NCBI GenBank assembly: GCA_037349105.1
Contig: JAYJMM010000102.1
Location: 2,666,001-2,730,000 of the forward strand
Reading direction: 5' to 3'
Length of the DNA: 64,000 nucleotides
From: Limnomonas spitsbergensis
Taxonomy: Eukaryota; Chlorophyta; Chlorophyceae; Chlamydomonadales
The notes under the pieces were generated by a model. The model was not told where the DNA came from. It searched no databases and saw nothing but the letters and a program-made list of their open reading frames with translations. Shown here piece after piece: positions 51,302 to 62,390 of this stretch (within the stretch, counting starts at the first letter, position 1; each line of letters starts with the position of its first letter). Both the position numbers and the translations under genes were made by a program.

Positions 51302-52672
51302 CCAGTGCCAAGAAGGGCCAGCAGGCAAGAATCCCACGACCTGCTGTGCTTCGTGGATCATACGGAACACAGCGGCCAAGAAGGCCAGGTGGACCACATT
51401 GCTGAGTTCCCGCGGGGACAAGCAGCACAGGCACGAGGCAGGCCGGAGAGGAGCCAAGGCCCCAGCCAAGGAAGGCGGGTCGTTCAGGAAATCAACCAGG
51501 CAGGTACCACCGGGGGAGACTACCAGCAAAGGCAGGAAAGCAGGGACGACTGCCTGTCAGCTTCCGAGGCAAGGGAGTACACGGGTGGAACGCAGCCCAG
51601 CAGGCATGGCAGTTACCAGCCCAGCAGGCAGGCGGAGTCAGAAGAGGATAGGCGCCAGGGCCCAGCGATGCAGCCTTCGGAGGGCAGCAGCCGCCCCAGA
51701 AGCGTGGCAAGCATGAGGCCATCTGGGGGCGGACAGTCCCAACTGAGCGCAGACCGCAGAGACCAACGGGACCAACGCAGGCAAGGCCCAGCCAGGAACG
51801 GCGGCGGCGGATCTGGCTCGGACCCCAGCATGTCAGACTCGGAGGATACAGAGGGTCGCGGCCCAGGCTCCGGCAGGGAATCTGCGAGACAAAGAAGGGA
51901 CAGGTTAACCCAGGAACAGGCGGAGACAAACATACGGCTGCAGCAACAGATGATCCTGCAGCTGGCTGGGGGAACGCGGTTCACCAAGATCCCCAACATT
52001 CAGGGCAATGTGCCAGTGCTGGACATGTCCCAACCGGGGGCAGTCGCAGCCAGGCAATACTGCCAGGCCTGCAGCTCATGGGGCTCGCACAACCGCCTGG
52101 CTTTATCGGACGAGCCGCCAGCCCTGGCAGTGGTGGCAGGAGAAATTGCAGGGTCTTGCCAGTCACCCTCAGCCATGGCTCTGTTGGTCCGCTCCTTGGT
52201 GGGCATGTGGACAGCCAAGCCAGCCTGCGTGGGGCCGCTGGTGGTCGCCATACGATCAGCACCCCAAGGAGACAGGGCCTCCAGGGAGGTCGAGCGGATC
52301 CAAGAGGCGTGGAGTGCCCCGGCGGTCGGGCCGCCCAGCGAGGTATCCTTACTCACCCTGTGGATCAGGGTGGTCCAAAGGGAGGTGGGCAAGCCAACTT
52401 CAGACGAAAGGGCAGCAATCACCGGCCTCAAGCTGGGAGTCAAGACCACCCTGGACCCAGGAGTCAAGCCGGAGGAGACGGTTGAGGCTTTCGCCCACAG
52501 GATCCTGTCCACGGCAGAGTTGCTGCAGATCTCCAGGGATGCACCAGACCACTTTGGCAGAAAGCACTCGGTCTCGCACATGTTCTATGATGGGCTGCCA
52601 GTGGCCACCAGGGCCAAGCTGTGCGAGTTCAGGATGACTGAGTGTGCCCAACTACTTGTGCATGACCGATGA
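51236..52672 (+). pseudogene. Gag copy 1, C-terminal part, fused to an LTR-derived start
   Basis: 478 codons. The first 22 (MDPKPKRMYKPPL...) are nested-LTR sequence, and from PVPRRASRQES the frame is gag again. Gln/Arg/Ser-rich linker, GGGGSGSDPSMSDSED, then a capsid-like globular part (IQGNVPVLDMSQPGAVAARQ; SLLTLWIRVVQREVGKPTSD; STAELLQISRDAPDHFGRKH; HMFYDGLPVATRAKL). Against copy 2 a 4-base insertion (GAGT, about 52637-52644) shifts the frame and ends it early. About 490 bp of gag present in copy 2 are missing at the nested insertion. Confidence 0.7.
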
Positions 52673-53018
52673 GGAGCAGATCACTGTGCTGACGCAGCAG
52701 GTGGTGCTGATGGAGAGGTTCGCCCTGGAAATGAGAGACCTGGTGGTCACAGATCACAGGCCAGAGGCGGAAGAGACGGAAGAGGAGGACGAGACAGATG
52801 AGGAAGAGGAGACGGCAGAGGAGGAAGAGGCGGATGAGACGGGCGAGGGGAGAAAGCCGGCATGTTGGACACCTAGACCAACCCTGCCACCCGGCAGGGG
52901 GAACGGGTCGTTACAAGACCACTGGCGGGCGGGCTCAATAGCATCGCGTACACCAATGACAGGGGAGAACCCAATGTCACCTCGCGAGCGGTCCATTGAA
53001 GGACCATGGTGGCGCTAG
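52644..53018 (+). pseudogene. Gag copy 1, acidic C-terminus after frameshift
   Basis: Resumes the original frame after the 4-base insertion: PNYLCMTDEEQITVLTQQ, FALEMRDLVV, then a Glu/Asp run (ETEEEDETDEEEETAEEEEA) and a basic Pro-rich end. It matches copy 2 until the TAG there at 56770. Confidence 0.7.
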
Positions 53019-54030
53019 GCTTCCAACGAAGAGGAGGTGTCGGCCCTCGAGGGGCAGATAGACAGCCAAGAAGGGCTAAGGGGGAATAGGAATCCCCTAG
53101 AACGGTAGTACGCGCTGAGCACTTGACGGAACCCACGCCATACCTGGAAGAACGAGCCGGTGCCAGCCCTAGGGGAACACCCCATGGGCGGCACGACTGG
53201 CACTAGTAGGCAGCAGGCAGTCGGCCGACGTCCAGCAGGACGTAGCCTAGTACTCAAGTAAAAAGCTTTCCCGATGTACCGTAGGAGCAGGAGCAGCGAG
53301 CCAAAGGAGTACATAGTGACGACGGCTACAGCGCTGATTCAAGTAGTAGACTTGCATGACAATTTTCTTTGAAGTAGAGATTGCCGCAGGGCCAACCAGC
53401 AGGGGCAAGACTAGGATAAGGCACCGCTGCTACTGCACTCATCTCCTGTGGCCTAGGGCCAGGTGTCAACGGTGCATTGGGGCGAGAGCAGCGGGCGGTA
53501 TGCGGTTGTCTGTGTGCCTGACTGAGGCCTTTGGATTGGAACGCTTCCAAGCGGTAGAACATGGGAATGCTGACAGTTTCTGAGGATTCTGTAGATTCTG
53601 ACGGGTTCTGGATTTCTGACGGATTTTAATGGTTTTTTGAATTTACCCAAGCATGACACTGGTGACGGTACCGAATTATTTGTGCCATGATCAGGCCAGA
53701 GAGAGGTCGGGAGGAGCCCAGAGGCCTTTGTCGAGTGTGCGTAACCGTGGGAGGACCTAGGGTTAGCCACGCATTTCAGTGAATTTTCTTTGGTGAATTT
53801 CCTTTTGTGGATGTCCTGCAGCACATTTCCTGCAGTGGATTTTCTTTCGTGGATTTTCTTTCGACTAGCTGGATTGCAGTCAGATGTGTAGGAGACTTCC
53901 GTGTTAGGGAACTGACAAGTGCTGAGTGTACATATTTTCCGATTCCAGTTTCAGTACCACCCCTAGTCCGGCTCCCCACGCAAGCCCTGAGTGCTTATCG
54001 TGAGGAGCGGGAGGCGAGTAAAGTAGGGGC
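53019..54030 (+). mobile_element. 3' region of element copy 1
   Basis: Pairs inverted with 56012-56580 (for example GCCCTCGAGGGGCAGATAGA / TGTCTGCCCCTCGAGGGC). About 470 bp (53470-53935), with GATTCTG, GGATTTTC and TTTCGTGGATTTTC words, are present only here, an indel between the arms. No coding potential. Confidence 0.65.
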
Positions 54031-54247
54031 GGTACCCACAGCTAGGGGCGCCCGGGTAGGCCAGCCTTCCCTCTTATACGGTACGCTGTACCAAGTTACC
54101 CCTTTACAGCCCTTGTACCTCCGCAGTGTAGTACAAGAGGCACGTGTGTACAGGTGTTGAACCTTAGTTGTGAGTAGTTTGAGCCTCTCTAAGGCAGTAC
54201 TGACAGCTTACACCATTTTGGCACGGTTACTGCTTTATGGTGCGACA
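54031..54247 (-). repeat. 217-bp companion repeat, copy 2
   Basis: Complement of the repeat at 36519. Ends TGCGACA, two bases (GC) before the LTR. Together they form the palindrome GACAGCTGTC at the junction. Confidence 0.8.
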
Positions 54248-54249
54248 GC

Positions 54250-54894
54250 TGTCACGGTATAATGCAGTATACGTGCCAAAACCGTTGGGACCGATGACGC
54301 GTCCCCGTACACTCCGTAGCTTCCCTGCGGAGCCCCCTTTTTAGGGTTAGGAGCCCAGCTTCCCACTTTCGGGAAGGTCTGAGGCAGGATTTCCCGTACT
54401 CAGTAAATAGGGCTTGCCGGGACCTTTGAATCCCGGCTTGCACGCTTGACAACTACTTCGTTCCTTTTAAGTGGACAGGCCTCTAATTGTAATCAGCACC
54501 GGCTATCATCCCAAGATATACCCTGTGAATACCAATAACGCCAGTACCACGAAGGCACGAAGACGATCAAGCCTAGTTCAGCCACAGAGCCGACATAGCA
54601 GCCTAGTTATCCTCAGCTAGATGCCCAGCCCGACCTGGGACACCGCCCGCAGTCTACGGCTACGACATCCCCCGCTTCACGCGGTAAGTGACTCAGCGAC
54701 CCGACAGATCAGCTATCTGAAGGGCCAGCAGTTAAGCTTTACAAGTGACCAGCTCCGTGTCTGTCATCTAGAAGTTCCAGCCACAGCTTAACGCGCTGCG
54801 CATCCGCGGCCAGTGTGTAGTCACTGAGTCCGCCCGTAGGCGTCCGCCACTATGTGGGGAAGAAGTCCGCCACGGACCTGAAGCAAACCTCTCG
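54250..54894 (+). mobile_element. LTR, right, of element copy 1
   Basis: 645 bp, same orientation as 36736-37380. Differences such as AACCGTTGGGACCGATGAC against AACCGTAGGGACCGCTGAC and GTGACTCAG against GTGATTCAG show moderate age, older than the nested element's LTR pair. Confidence 0.75.
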
Positions 54895-55144
54895 AGTAAA
54901 GTAGGGGCGGTACCCACAGCTAGGGGCGCCCGGGTAGGCCAGCCTTCCCTCTTATACGGTACGCTGTACCAAGTTACCCCTTTACAGCCCTTGTACCTCC
55001 GCAGTGTAGTACAAGAGGCACGTGTGTACAGGTGTTGAACCTTAGTTGTGAGTAGTTTGAGCCTATCTAAGGCAGTACTGACAGCTTACACCATTTTGGC
55101 ACGGTTACTGCTTTATGGTGCGACATACCGCCCCTACTTTGCTC
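54895..55144. repeat. Palindrome centre: companion repeat inside a 19-bp inverted repeat
   Basis: The 217-bp repeat (minus, 54909-55125) is bracketed by GAGTAAAGTAGGGGCGGTA-type sequence on the left and TACCGCCCCTACTTTGCTC on the right. Left of this lies the forward LTR and right of it the inverted LTR, so the whole is a large inverted repeat with about 250 bp of spacer. Confidence 0.75.
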
Positions 55145-55792
55145 CGAGAGGTTTGCTTCAGGTCCGTGGCGGACTTCTTCCCCACATTGTGGCGGACGCC
55201 TACGGGCGGACTCAGTGACTACACACTGGCCGCGGATGCGCAGCGCGTTAAGCTGTGGCTGGAACTTCTAGATGACGGACACGGAGCTGGTCACTTGTAA
55301 AGCTTAACTGCTGGCCCTTCAGATAGCTGATGTGTCGGGTCGCTGAGTCACTTACCGCGTGAAGCGGGGGATGTCGTAGCCGTAGACTGCGGGCGGTGTC
55401 CCAGGTCGGGCTGGGCATCTAGCTGAGGATAACTAGGTTGCTATGTCGGCTCTGAGGCTGAACTAGGCTTGATCGTCTTCGTGCCTTCGTGGTACTGGCG
55501 TTATTGATATTCACAGGGTATATCTTGGGATGATACCCGGTGCTGATTACAATTAGAGGCCTGTCCACTTAAAAGGAACGAAGTAGTAGTGGACAGTGGG
55601 CAAGCCTGGATACAATATCCCGGCAAGCCCTTATTACTAGAGTACGGGAAATCCTGGCCTCCGATCTTCCCGAAAGTGGGAAGCTGGGCTCCTAACCCTA
55701 AAAAGGGGGCTCCGCAGGGAAGCTACGGAGTGTACGGGGACGCGTCATCGGTCCCAACGGTTTTGGCACGTATACTGCATTATACCGTGACA
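55145..55792 (-). mobile_element. LTR of element copy 2
   Basis: 648 bp, inverted copy of the LTR at 54250. Begins (minus) TGTCACGGTATAATGC at 55792 and ends CTCTCGG at 55145. A few substitutions distinguish it (ATCATACCCGGTGC against the complement GCACCGGCTATCATCC). Confidence 0.8.
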
Positions 55793-55794
55793 GC

Positions 55795-56011
55795 TGTCGC
55801 ACCATAAAGCAATAACCGTGCCAAAATGGTGTAAGCTGTCAGTACTGCCTTAGAGAGGCTCAAACTACTCACAACTAAGGTTCAGCACCTGTACACACGT
55901 GCCTCTTGTACTACACTGCGGAAGTACAAGGGCTGTAAAGGGATAACTAGGTACAGCGTACCATATAAGAGGGAAGGCTGGCCTACCCGGGCGCCCCTAG
56001 CTGTGGGTACC
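55795..56011 (+). repeat. 217-bp companion repeat, copy 4
   Basis: TGTCGCACC ... GGGTACC, followed by GCCCCTACTTTGCTC. Same length as the other three copies. Confidence 0.8.
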
Positions 56012-56594
56012 GCCCCTACTTTGCTCGCCCCCCGCTCCTCACGATAAGCACTCAGGGCTTGCGTGGGGAGCCGGACTAGGGGTGGTACTGAAACTGGAAT
56101 CGGTGGTGGCAGGGGAGATCGCGTTGACACCTGGCCCTAGGCCACAGGAGATGAGTGCAGTAGCAGCGGTGTCTTATCCTAGTCTTGCCTCTGCTGGTTG
56201 GCCCTGCGGCAATCTCTACTTCAAAGAAAATTGTCATGCAAGTCTACTACTTGAATCAGCGCTGTAGCCGTCGTCACTATGTACTCCTTTGGCTCGCTGC
56301 TCCTGCTCCTACGGTACATCGGGAAAGCTTTTTTTTTACTTGAGTACTAGGCTACGTCCTGCTGGCCGTCGACCCACTGCCTGCTGCCTACTAGTGCCAG
56401 TCGTGCCGCCCATGGGGTGTTCCCCTAGGGCTGGCACTGGCTCGTTCTTCCAGGTATGGCGTGGGTTCCGTGTGCTCAGCGCGTACTGCCGTTCTAGGGG
56501 ATTCCTTTTCCCCCTTAGCCCTTCTTGGCTGTCTGCCCCTCGAGGGCCGACACCTCCTCTTCGTTGGCAGCCTAGCGCCACCGTGGCCCTTCAA
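56012..56594 (-). mobile_element. 3' region of element copy 2
   Basis: Inverted counterpart of 53019-54030 without the ~470-bp extra block. Contains a T9 run at 56331. Open frames on either strand are shadows. Confidence 0.6.
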
Positions 56595-57660
56595 TGGACC
56601 GCTCGCGAGGTGACATTGGATTCTCCCCTGTCATTGGTGTACGCGATGCTATTGAGTCCGCCCGCCAGTGGTCTTGTAACGACCCGTTCCCCCTGCCGGG
56701 TGGCAGGGTTGGTCTAGGTGTCCAACGTGCCGGCTTTCTCCCCTCGCCCGTCTCATCCGCCTCTTCCTCCTATGCCGTCTCTTCTTCCTCATCTGTCTCG
56801 TCCTCCTCTTCCGTCTCTTCCGCCTCTGGCCTGGGATTTGTGACCACCAGGTCTCTCATTTTCAGGGCGAACCTCTCCAACAGCACCATCTGCTGCGTCA
56901 GCACAGTGATCTGCTCCTCATCGGTCATGCACAAGTAGTTGGGCACAGTCATCCTAAACTCGCACAGCTTGGCCCTGGTGGCCACTGGCAGTCCATCATA
57001 GAACATGTGCGAGACCGAGTGCTTTCTGCCAAAGTGGTCTGGTGCATCCCTCGAGATCTGCAGCAACTCTGCCGTGGACAGGATCCTGTGGGCGAAAGCC
57101 TCAACCGTCACCTCCGGCTTGACTCCTGGGTCCAGGGTGGTCTTGACTCCCAGCTTGAGGCCGGTGACCGCTGCCCTCTCGTCTGAAGTTGGCTTGCCCA
57201 CCTCCTTCTGCACTACTCTGATCCACAGGGTAAGCAAGGACACCTCGCTTGGCGGCCCGTTCCCCGAGGACGACCACGTCTCCTTGATCCGCTCGACCTC
57301 CCGGGAGGCCCTGTCTCCCTGAGGTGCCGCCCTAATGGCGACTACCAGCGGCTCCATGCAGGCTGGCTTGTCGTTCCACATGCCGACCAATGATCGGACC
57401 AGCAAGGCCATGGCTGAGGGGGACTGGCATGACCCTGCGATCTCCCCTGCCACCACTGCCAGCGCTGGCGGCTCGTCGGATAATGCCAGGCGGTTGTGCG
57501 AGCCCCAGGAGCTGCAGGCCTGGCAGTACTGCCTGGCTGCGACCGCCCCCGGCTGGGACATGTCCAGCACCGGCACGTTGCCTTGGATGGTGGGGATCTT
57601 GGCGAACCTGGTCACACCAGTCAGCTGCAGGACCATCTGCTTCTGCAGCTGCAGGCTCAC
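56595..57660 (-). pseudogene. Gag copy 2, capsid-like part, stop-interrupted
   Basis: A minus frame of about 296 codons (57660-56770) with RFAKIPTIQGNVPVLDMSQP, EVSLLTLWIRVVQKEVGKPT and PNYLCMTDEEQITVLTQQ, about 90 percent like copy 1 by eye. A GAG to TAG change at 56770-56772 stops it inside the acidic run. The continuation to 56595 is still recognisable. Copy 2 has no GAGT insertion and so shows the undisturbed frame at that point. Confidence 0.7.
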
Positions 57661-58490
57661 TTACGCCTGCTCCATATCCAACCTCTTTTTCTTTCGCTTC
57701 ATTGACTCCCGCCTGGCCCCTGGCCCGCGCCTGTCAGATCCACCTGATCCGGACTCGTCTGAACTGGAGTCTGATCCAGATCCGCCACTGTCGCCCCCTG
57801 GTGGGCTGCGATTGCGCTGGTACTAGCTGTTTCTGCGTCCAGCCCCATCCTGGGCTTGTCCGCCCCCTGACGACTGTCTGCCAGCCCCGCCCGCGGATCC
57901 TCTGCTCCTCTCGGGTGGCGGCTGATCAGCCGCATCTCTGCATTTTCTCTCCTCTGGGCCAGACTCCCGAGGCTGTGTTCCTGTGCCGGGTTCTGCTTGC
58001 CCCCTGGGCGGTTTCTGGCTTGGCCCGCCTGGCTGTGTCCTCTTGCCGTTTTCTGCCTGCCCCCTAGGCGGCTCCTGGCTTTGCCAGTTTGTCTGTTCCC
58101 TGCCGTCTGCCTGCCCCCTGGACGGCTCTTGGCTCTGCCATCGCGGCTCTGTTCCTCTGCCATACTCCTGCCCCCTGGGCGGCTCCTGGCTCTGCCAGCT
58201 TGGCTGCTTCAAGGATTCCCTGCTGGATCCCGGGCCGCGTCCCTCCGATCCTTCCGAATCCGATTTGCTGGGGTCAGAGCCTGACCCTCCGCCTCCACCC
58301 CTGGTTGGGTTCCGGCTGCGCTGGTCCCGGCTGTCTCTGCGGTCTGCACTTCCCTGGGACTGTCCGCCCCTAGACGGTCGCTCGCTTGCCTTGCTTCTGG
58401 GGGCCCTGCCCCCCTCTGACGGCGGCTGAACTGGCCCTTGGTGCTCCACTCCTTCTCCTGATCCTGCCTGTCGCCTGGGTGGGTAGCTGC
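57661..58490 (-). pseudogene. Gag copy 2, Ser/Gly-rich linker with 20-residue repeats
   Basis: A minus frame 57823-58569 has GGGGGSGSDPSKSDSEGSEG as in copy 1, then four units of about 19 residues (SWQSQEPPRGQ...) that copy 1 lacks. It then runs into frame breaks before the capsid-like part. At least two frameshifts separate it from its neighbours. Confidence 0.6.
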
Positions 58491-61400
58491 TGGCCGGGCC
58501 TGCTGTGCTGCGTTTCATCCGCGTGCTCCCTCGTCTCAGATCCTGACCACTCTTCCTTCCTGCCTTCATGCCTTAGCGAATCACCGCTCCCGGTGTTCCC
58601 TGCGGACTCGATTTCCTGCTGGGTCCTCCTTCCTTGGTCGGGGCAGTGGCTCCTCCTTTCCGTCCTTCCGTCTGCCTGGGCCGCCCGGGCCCGCAGGAGC
58701 TCCGCGATGTGGTCCGCCTGGCCCTCCTGGCCGATGATTTCCTTGTTTTCCACAATCCGCAGCATCGCATAGGACTCCTGCCTGCTGGCCCTTCTAGGCG
58801 CCGAGCCCTGCTCTGCTGCCCTGGCTAGCCGCAGGCTGGTTGTCCTTGGCTGCTCGCTGGTCGCGGGGCTGCTTGGCCTGGGCCTGCGCCCTTCATCCAG
58901 CCGCTGGTTCCTGAGGCTAGGCTCACTGCTTGCCTCCAGGCGTTCCCCCCTGGCCTGGCGTGTGGCTGGTACGTCTCTCCCTGTCTGCGCCTGCCACCTT
59001 TGGACCTCCCTGAGGCCGTCTGGCTCCAGCCTGGCCGCCTCGAATCCTTCCCGCTCCTGGGGCTCCAACTCCTCCTCTGGCTCGGACTCAGGCTCTTCCT
59101 GATCTCCTGCCACGATAGCGCACCATTCGTCTGCAAATGCCTTAACCGCCAGGGCCGCTTCTTGTCCAGCCATTCCCTTGGACACCCTTCCTAGGGCTGC
59201 TAGCAGCGTTGCTCTGTCCTGCCCCGTGTGAGGGATCCCCATCAAGGCTTTCGTTGCCCACCCTGCCAGATGGTGGCTCCTGAACTCCTTAACGGCCCTC
59301 GCCTGGTCACTGCCGTGAGAGAAATGCGTGGCACACACCGCCTTCCACAAACCTTCAAGATCTTGCACCAGCATGCTCCAACCAATTGGCGGGGCCACCA
59401 TTTCCTCCACATCCTTCATGCCCACGGACATCCTGCTTGCACCGCCCCCAGATCCACTGGGCCATGCAGCCTGCCCACCGGTCACAGGTGTCCGAGCTGG
59501 GTTGTCGGAATAACTGTACAGGCTTTCACCCTGACCTTGGTGCCTCTGCTCTTCCACCCTGGGTCTGCCCTTCTCGGGCCCTTGGACTGACCTGCCGACA
59601 CTGGGCGGAACCTTGGACCGCATCATGCCATACCCCGTGGATGCGGGTGCTGCCTGAACGGGTATTTGGCGCGGCTGCGCATGCTGCCTCTGTCCATACC
59701 TGGGTGCCAACCACATGGGCTCCCGGATGCTTTTCTGCTCAACAGCTTCCCCCCTGCCCCCCATTGGGTTGGGCTCTTCTTGCTCCTCACTGCTGGAGCC
59801 TGCCTCAGCCTTCTGAGGCTGGTGTGGCTCCTGCACCCGCGGCTGACCCTGCCCCGGGTTCTCAACCGCCTTCAGCGCTGCCTGCCTTGTTTCTCCTCTC
59901 TGGGTGTTGGCATCCATGAGATGCTCACATGCCCTGTCGCTGTGCTCGCACTCGAACCCGCAGAACATGCATACTCCTCCTTTGTTAAGCCGCATGGCCT
60001 GACGCATGCCATTGCGGATCTCCATCGGTTGCTGACGGGCACCTGCTGCACGGTCCTCCCAGAGCCTGTCTAGATCCACATCTGCAGGCGGTACATCATG
60101 AATTGCTACCAGGCACACATTTCTGCTGCCGTTGTCGTCCTCGGGTGCTGGCACCGGAGACCTGCTGCTCCTAGCTGCTTCCATGTCACTGTCAGCTGCC
60201 CTGCCTCCCATTGCCAGTTTGGAACTGCTGCAGCCGTCTGGGTCGTGACTCAGGCTAGGGATGGCTTGACCCACTGGCCCACCCGGCTCTGCTGAGCGGG
60301 AGCCCTCCTGCCTGGGCAATCTGGGCATGCACTCCTGGTGTTGCAGTGGCTGTGCCTCTTCTTTCGCCCCATGGCTGGCCTGCTCAGCCCCGTGCCCCCC
60401 GGGTAGTGCCACGTGCCATGCGACCATGGCTGCGTGCTGCAGCTGCTGCTCTTCTTCCTCCTCGCCTTGTGGCTGCAACGCCTGTAAGTTCTGATTGGCA
60501 TGTTCCAAGCTATGCTTCACCCTCCTCAGCTGCCTGGTCATCCTCAACTGCCAGGCCAACATTGGCTGCCTGGCCACCCACAGCTGCCTGGCCACTCCTT
60601 TGAGCTTCTGCCGGTACCAGTTCACCTTTTCCCTCAGCATGGGTACGGAGATTCCCTGCTCCTCTGACCCCTCAGGATTCTCTGCTGCAACTGGCTTGGG
60701 TGAGTGTCCATTGTGTTCCCCATGGGCACTGCCCTGGTGGGTTGGGCTTGCTACCCTTGTGCCCGGGATCACCTGCCTTGCCCCTTCAGTTGGACCCTGC
60801 ACGGCCAACCCCTCTGGCAGGTTGCCTGCATGGCCCCCCTTGAGTCCTGAGGCCTTGACCAGGGACTGGCTAGGGCTGCCGGCAGCTGCAGGCACACATG
60901 CCTCACTCTTTGGCGCCCCCAGCTGTTTGTTGGCCTGCTGGACCGCCCCTGGGTCTGATATTGGCACCTTGGTCCCTCCAGGAGCTGCTGCCACTGGTGG
61001 TGTGACAGGCCCATCCTCTTCTGGTTGGTGCATATGCATCTGCACCGACACCGGTGCATGCCTGTGTACGTGGTCCTCGACCTCACTTGGTCCAACTGGT
61101 TCCTCAGCCACTTGCTGGTTCAGCTTCTGTTCCCACGAATGCAGTTGGTCCGGCTTGCAGCCACTGGCCACCACAGGTGGCACATGGGCTGCCTCCCTCG
61201 GCAAACACCGTCGTGACGCCTGCACCTGCAATTGGCCTGGCTCACAGCCACCGGCCACCACAGGTGTCACAAGCACGACCTCTCTCTGCAAACACAGCCG
61301 TGACGCCTGCACCTGCAGTTGGCCTGGCTCACAGCTACCGGCCACCACAGGTGTCTCCTGGGCTGCCTCCCTCGGCAAAAACCGCCGTGACGCATGCACC

Positions 61401-62163
61401 TGCAGTTGGCACGGCTCGTGGCCACCGGTCACCACAGGTGTCACATGAGCTGCCTCCCTCTGCAAGCACCGTCGTGACGCCTGCACCTGAAGTTGGCCTG
61501 GCTCACAGCCACTGGCCCCCACAGATGTCACAGGAACTGCCTCCCTCGGCAAGCACCGTCGTGACGCCTGCACCTGCAGTTGGCCTGGCTCACAGCCACT
61601 GGCCACCACAGGTATCACAGGAACTGCCTCCCTCTGCAAACACAGCCGTGACGCATGCATCTGCAGTTGGCACGGCTCGTGGCCACCGGTCACCACATGT
61701 GTCACATGAGCTGCCTCCCTCTGCAAGCACCGTCGTGACGCCTGCACCTGCAGTTGGCACGGCTCACAGCCACCGGCCACCACAGGTGTCACAGGAACGT
61801 CCTCCATCTGCAAACACAGCCGTGACGCCTGCACCTGCAGTTGGCCTGGCTCACAGCCACCGGCCACCACAGGTGTCTCATGGGGTGCCTCCCTCGGCAA
61901 ACACAGCCGTGACGCATGCACCTGCAGTTGGCCTGGCTCGCAGCCACCGATCCCTACAGGTGTCACAGGAACTGCATCTCTCTGCAAACACAGCCGTGAC
62001 GCCTGCACCCGCAGTTGGCCTGGCTCACAGCCACCGGCCACCACAGGTGTCTCATGGGCTGCCTCCCTCGGCAAACACCGCCGTGACGCCTGCACCCGCA
62101 GTTGGCACGGCTCATGGCCACCGGTCACCACAGGTGTCACATGAGCTGCCTCCCTCGGCAACG
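58370..62163 (-). pseudogene. Gag copy 2, central part
   Basis: A long minus frame holding the rest of the 29-residue repeats, the Q/R-rich helical stretch, CMFCGFECEHSDRACEHL (about 59915-59970), the motif IGWSMLVQDLEGLWKAVC, and the segment missing from copy 1 (AGWATKALMGIPHTGQDRAT; ADEWCAIVAGDQEEPESEPE). It leaves the gag frame near 58490 (an indel relative to copy 1) and ends at 58370. It also has an extra block SHGAKEEAQPLQHQEC relative to copy 1. Confidence 0.65.
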
Positions 62164-62390
62164 CAGCCGTGACGCCTGCACCTGCAGTTGGCCTGGCTCG
62201 CAGCCACCGGCCATCACAGGTGTCACAGGAGCTGCCTCCCTCGGCAAGCACCGTCGTGACGCCTGCACCTGCAGTTGGCCTGGCTCACAGCCACCGATCC
62301 CTACAGGTGTCACATGAACTGCATCTCTCTGCAAACACAGCCGTGACGCCTGCACCTGCAGTTGGCCTGGCTCACAGCCACCAGCCGCTG
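61140..62390 (-). repeat. 87-bp coding tandem repeat in gag copy 2, about 14 units
   Basis: Same 29-residue unit as copy 1 with a different number and order of variants. One unit near 62160 has lost a base (GGCAACGCAGCC where others have GGCAAACACAGCC), which breaks the frame. Confidence 0.9.

Noticed and set aside
60495..62172. Plus-strand ORFs of 317 and 372 residues in the copy 2 gag region, and 501 residues minus at 40199-41704
   Set aside because: These are antisense shadows of the 87-bp coding repeat. The gag frame is the one conserved between the copies.
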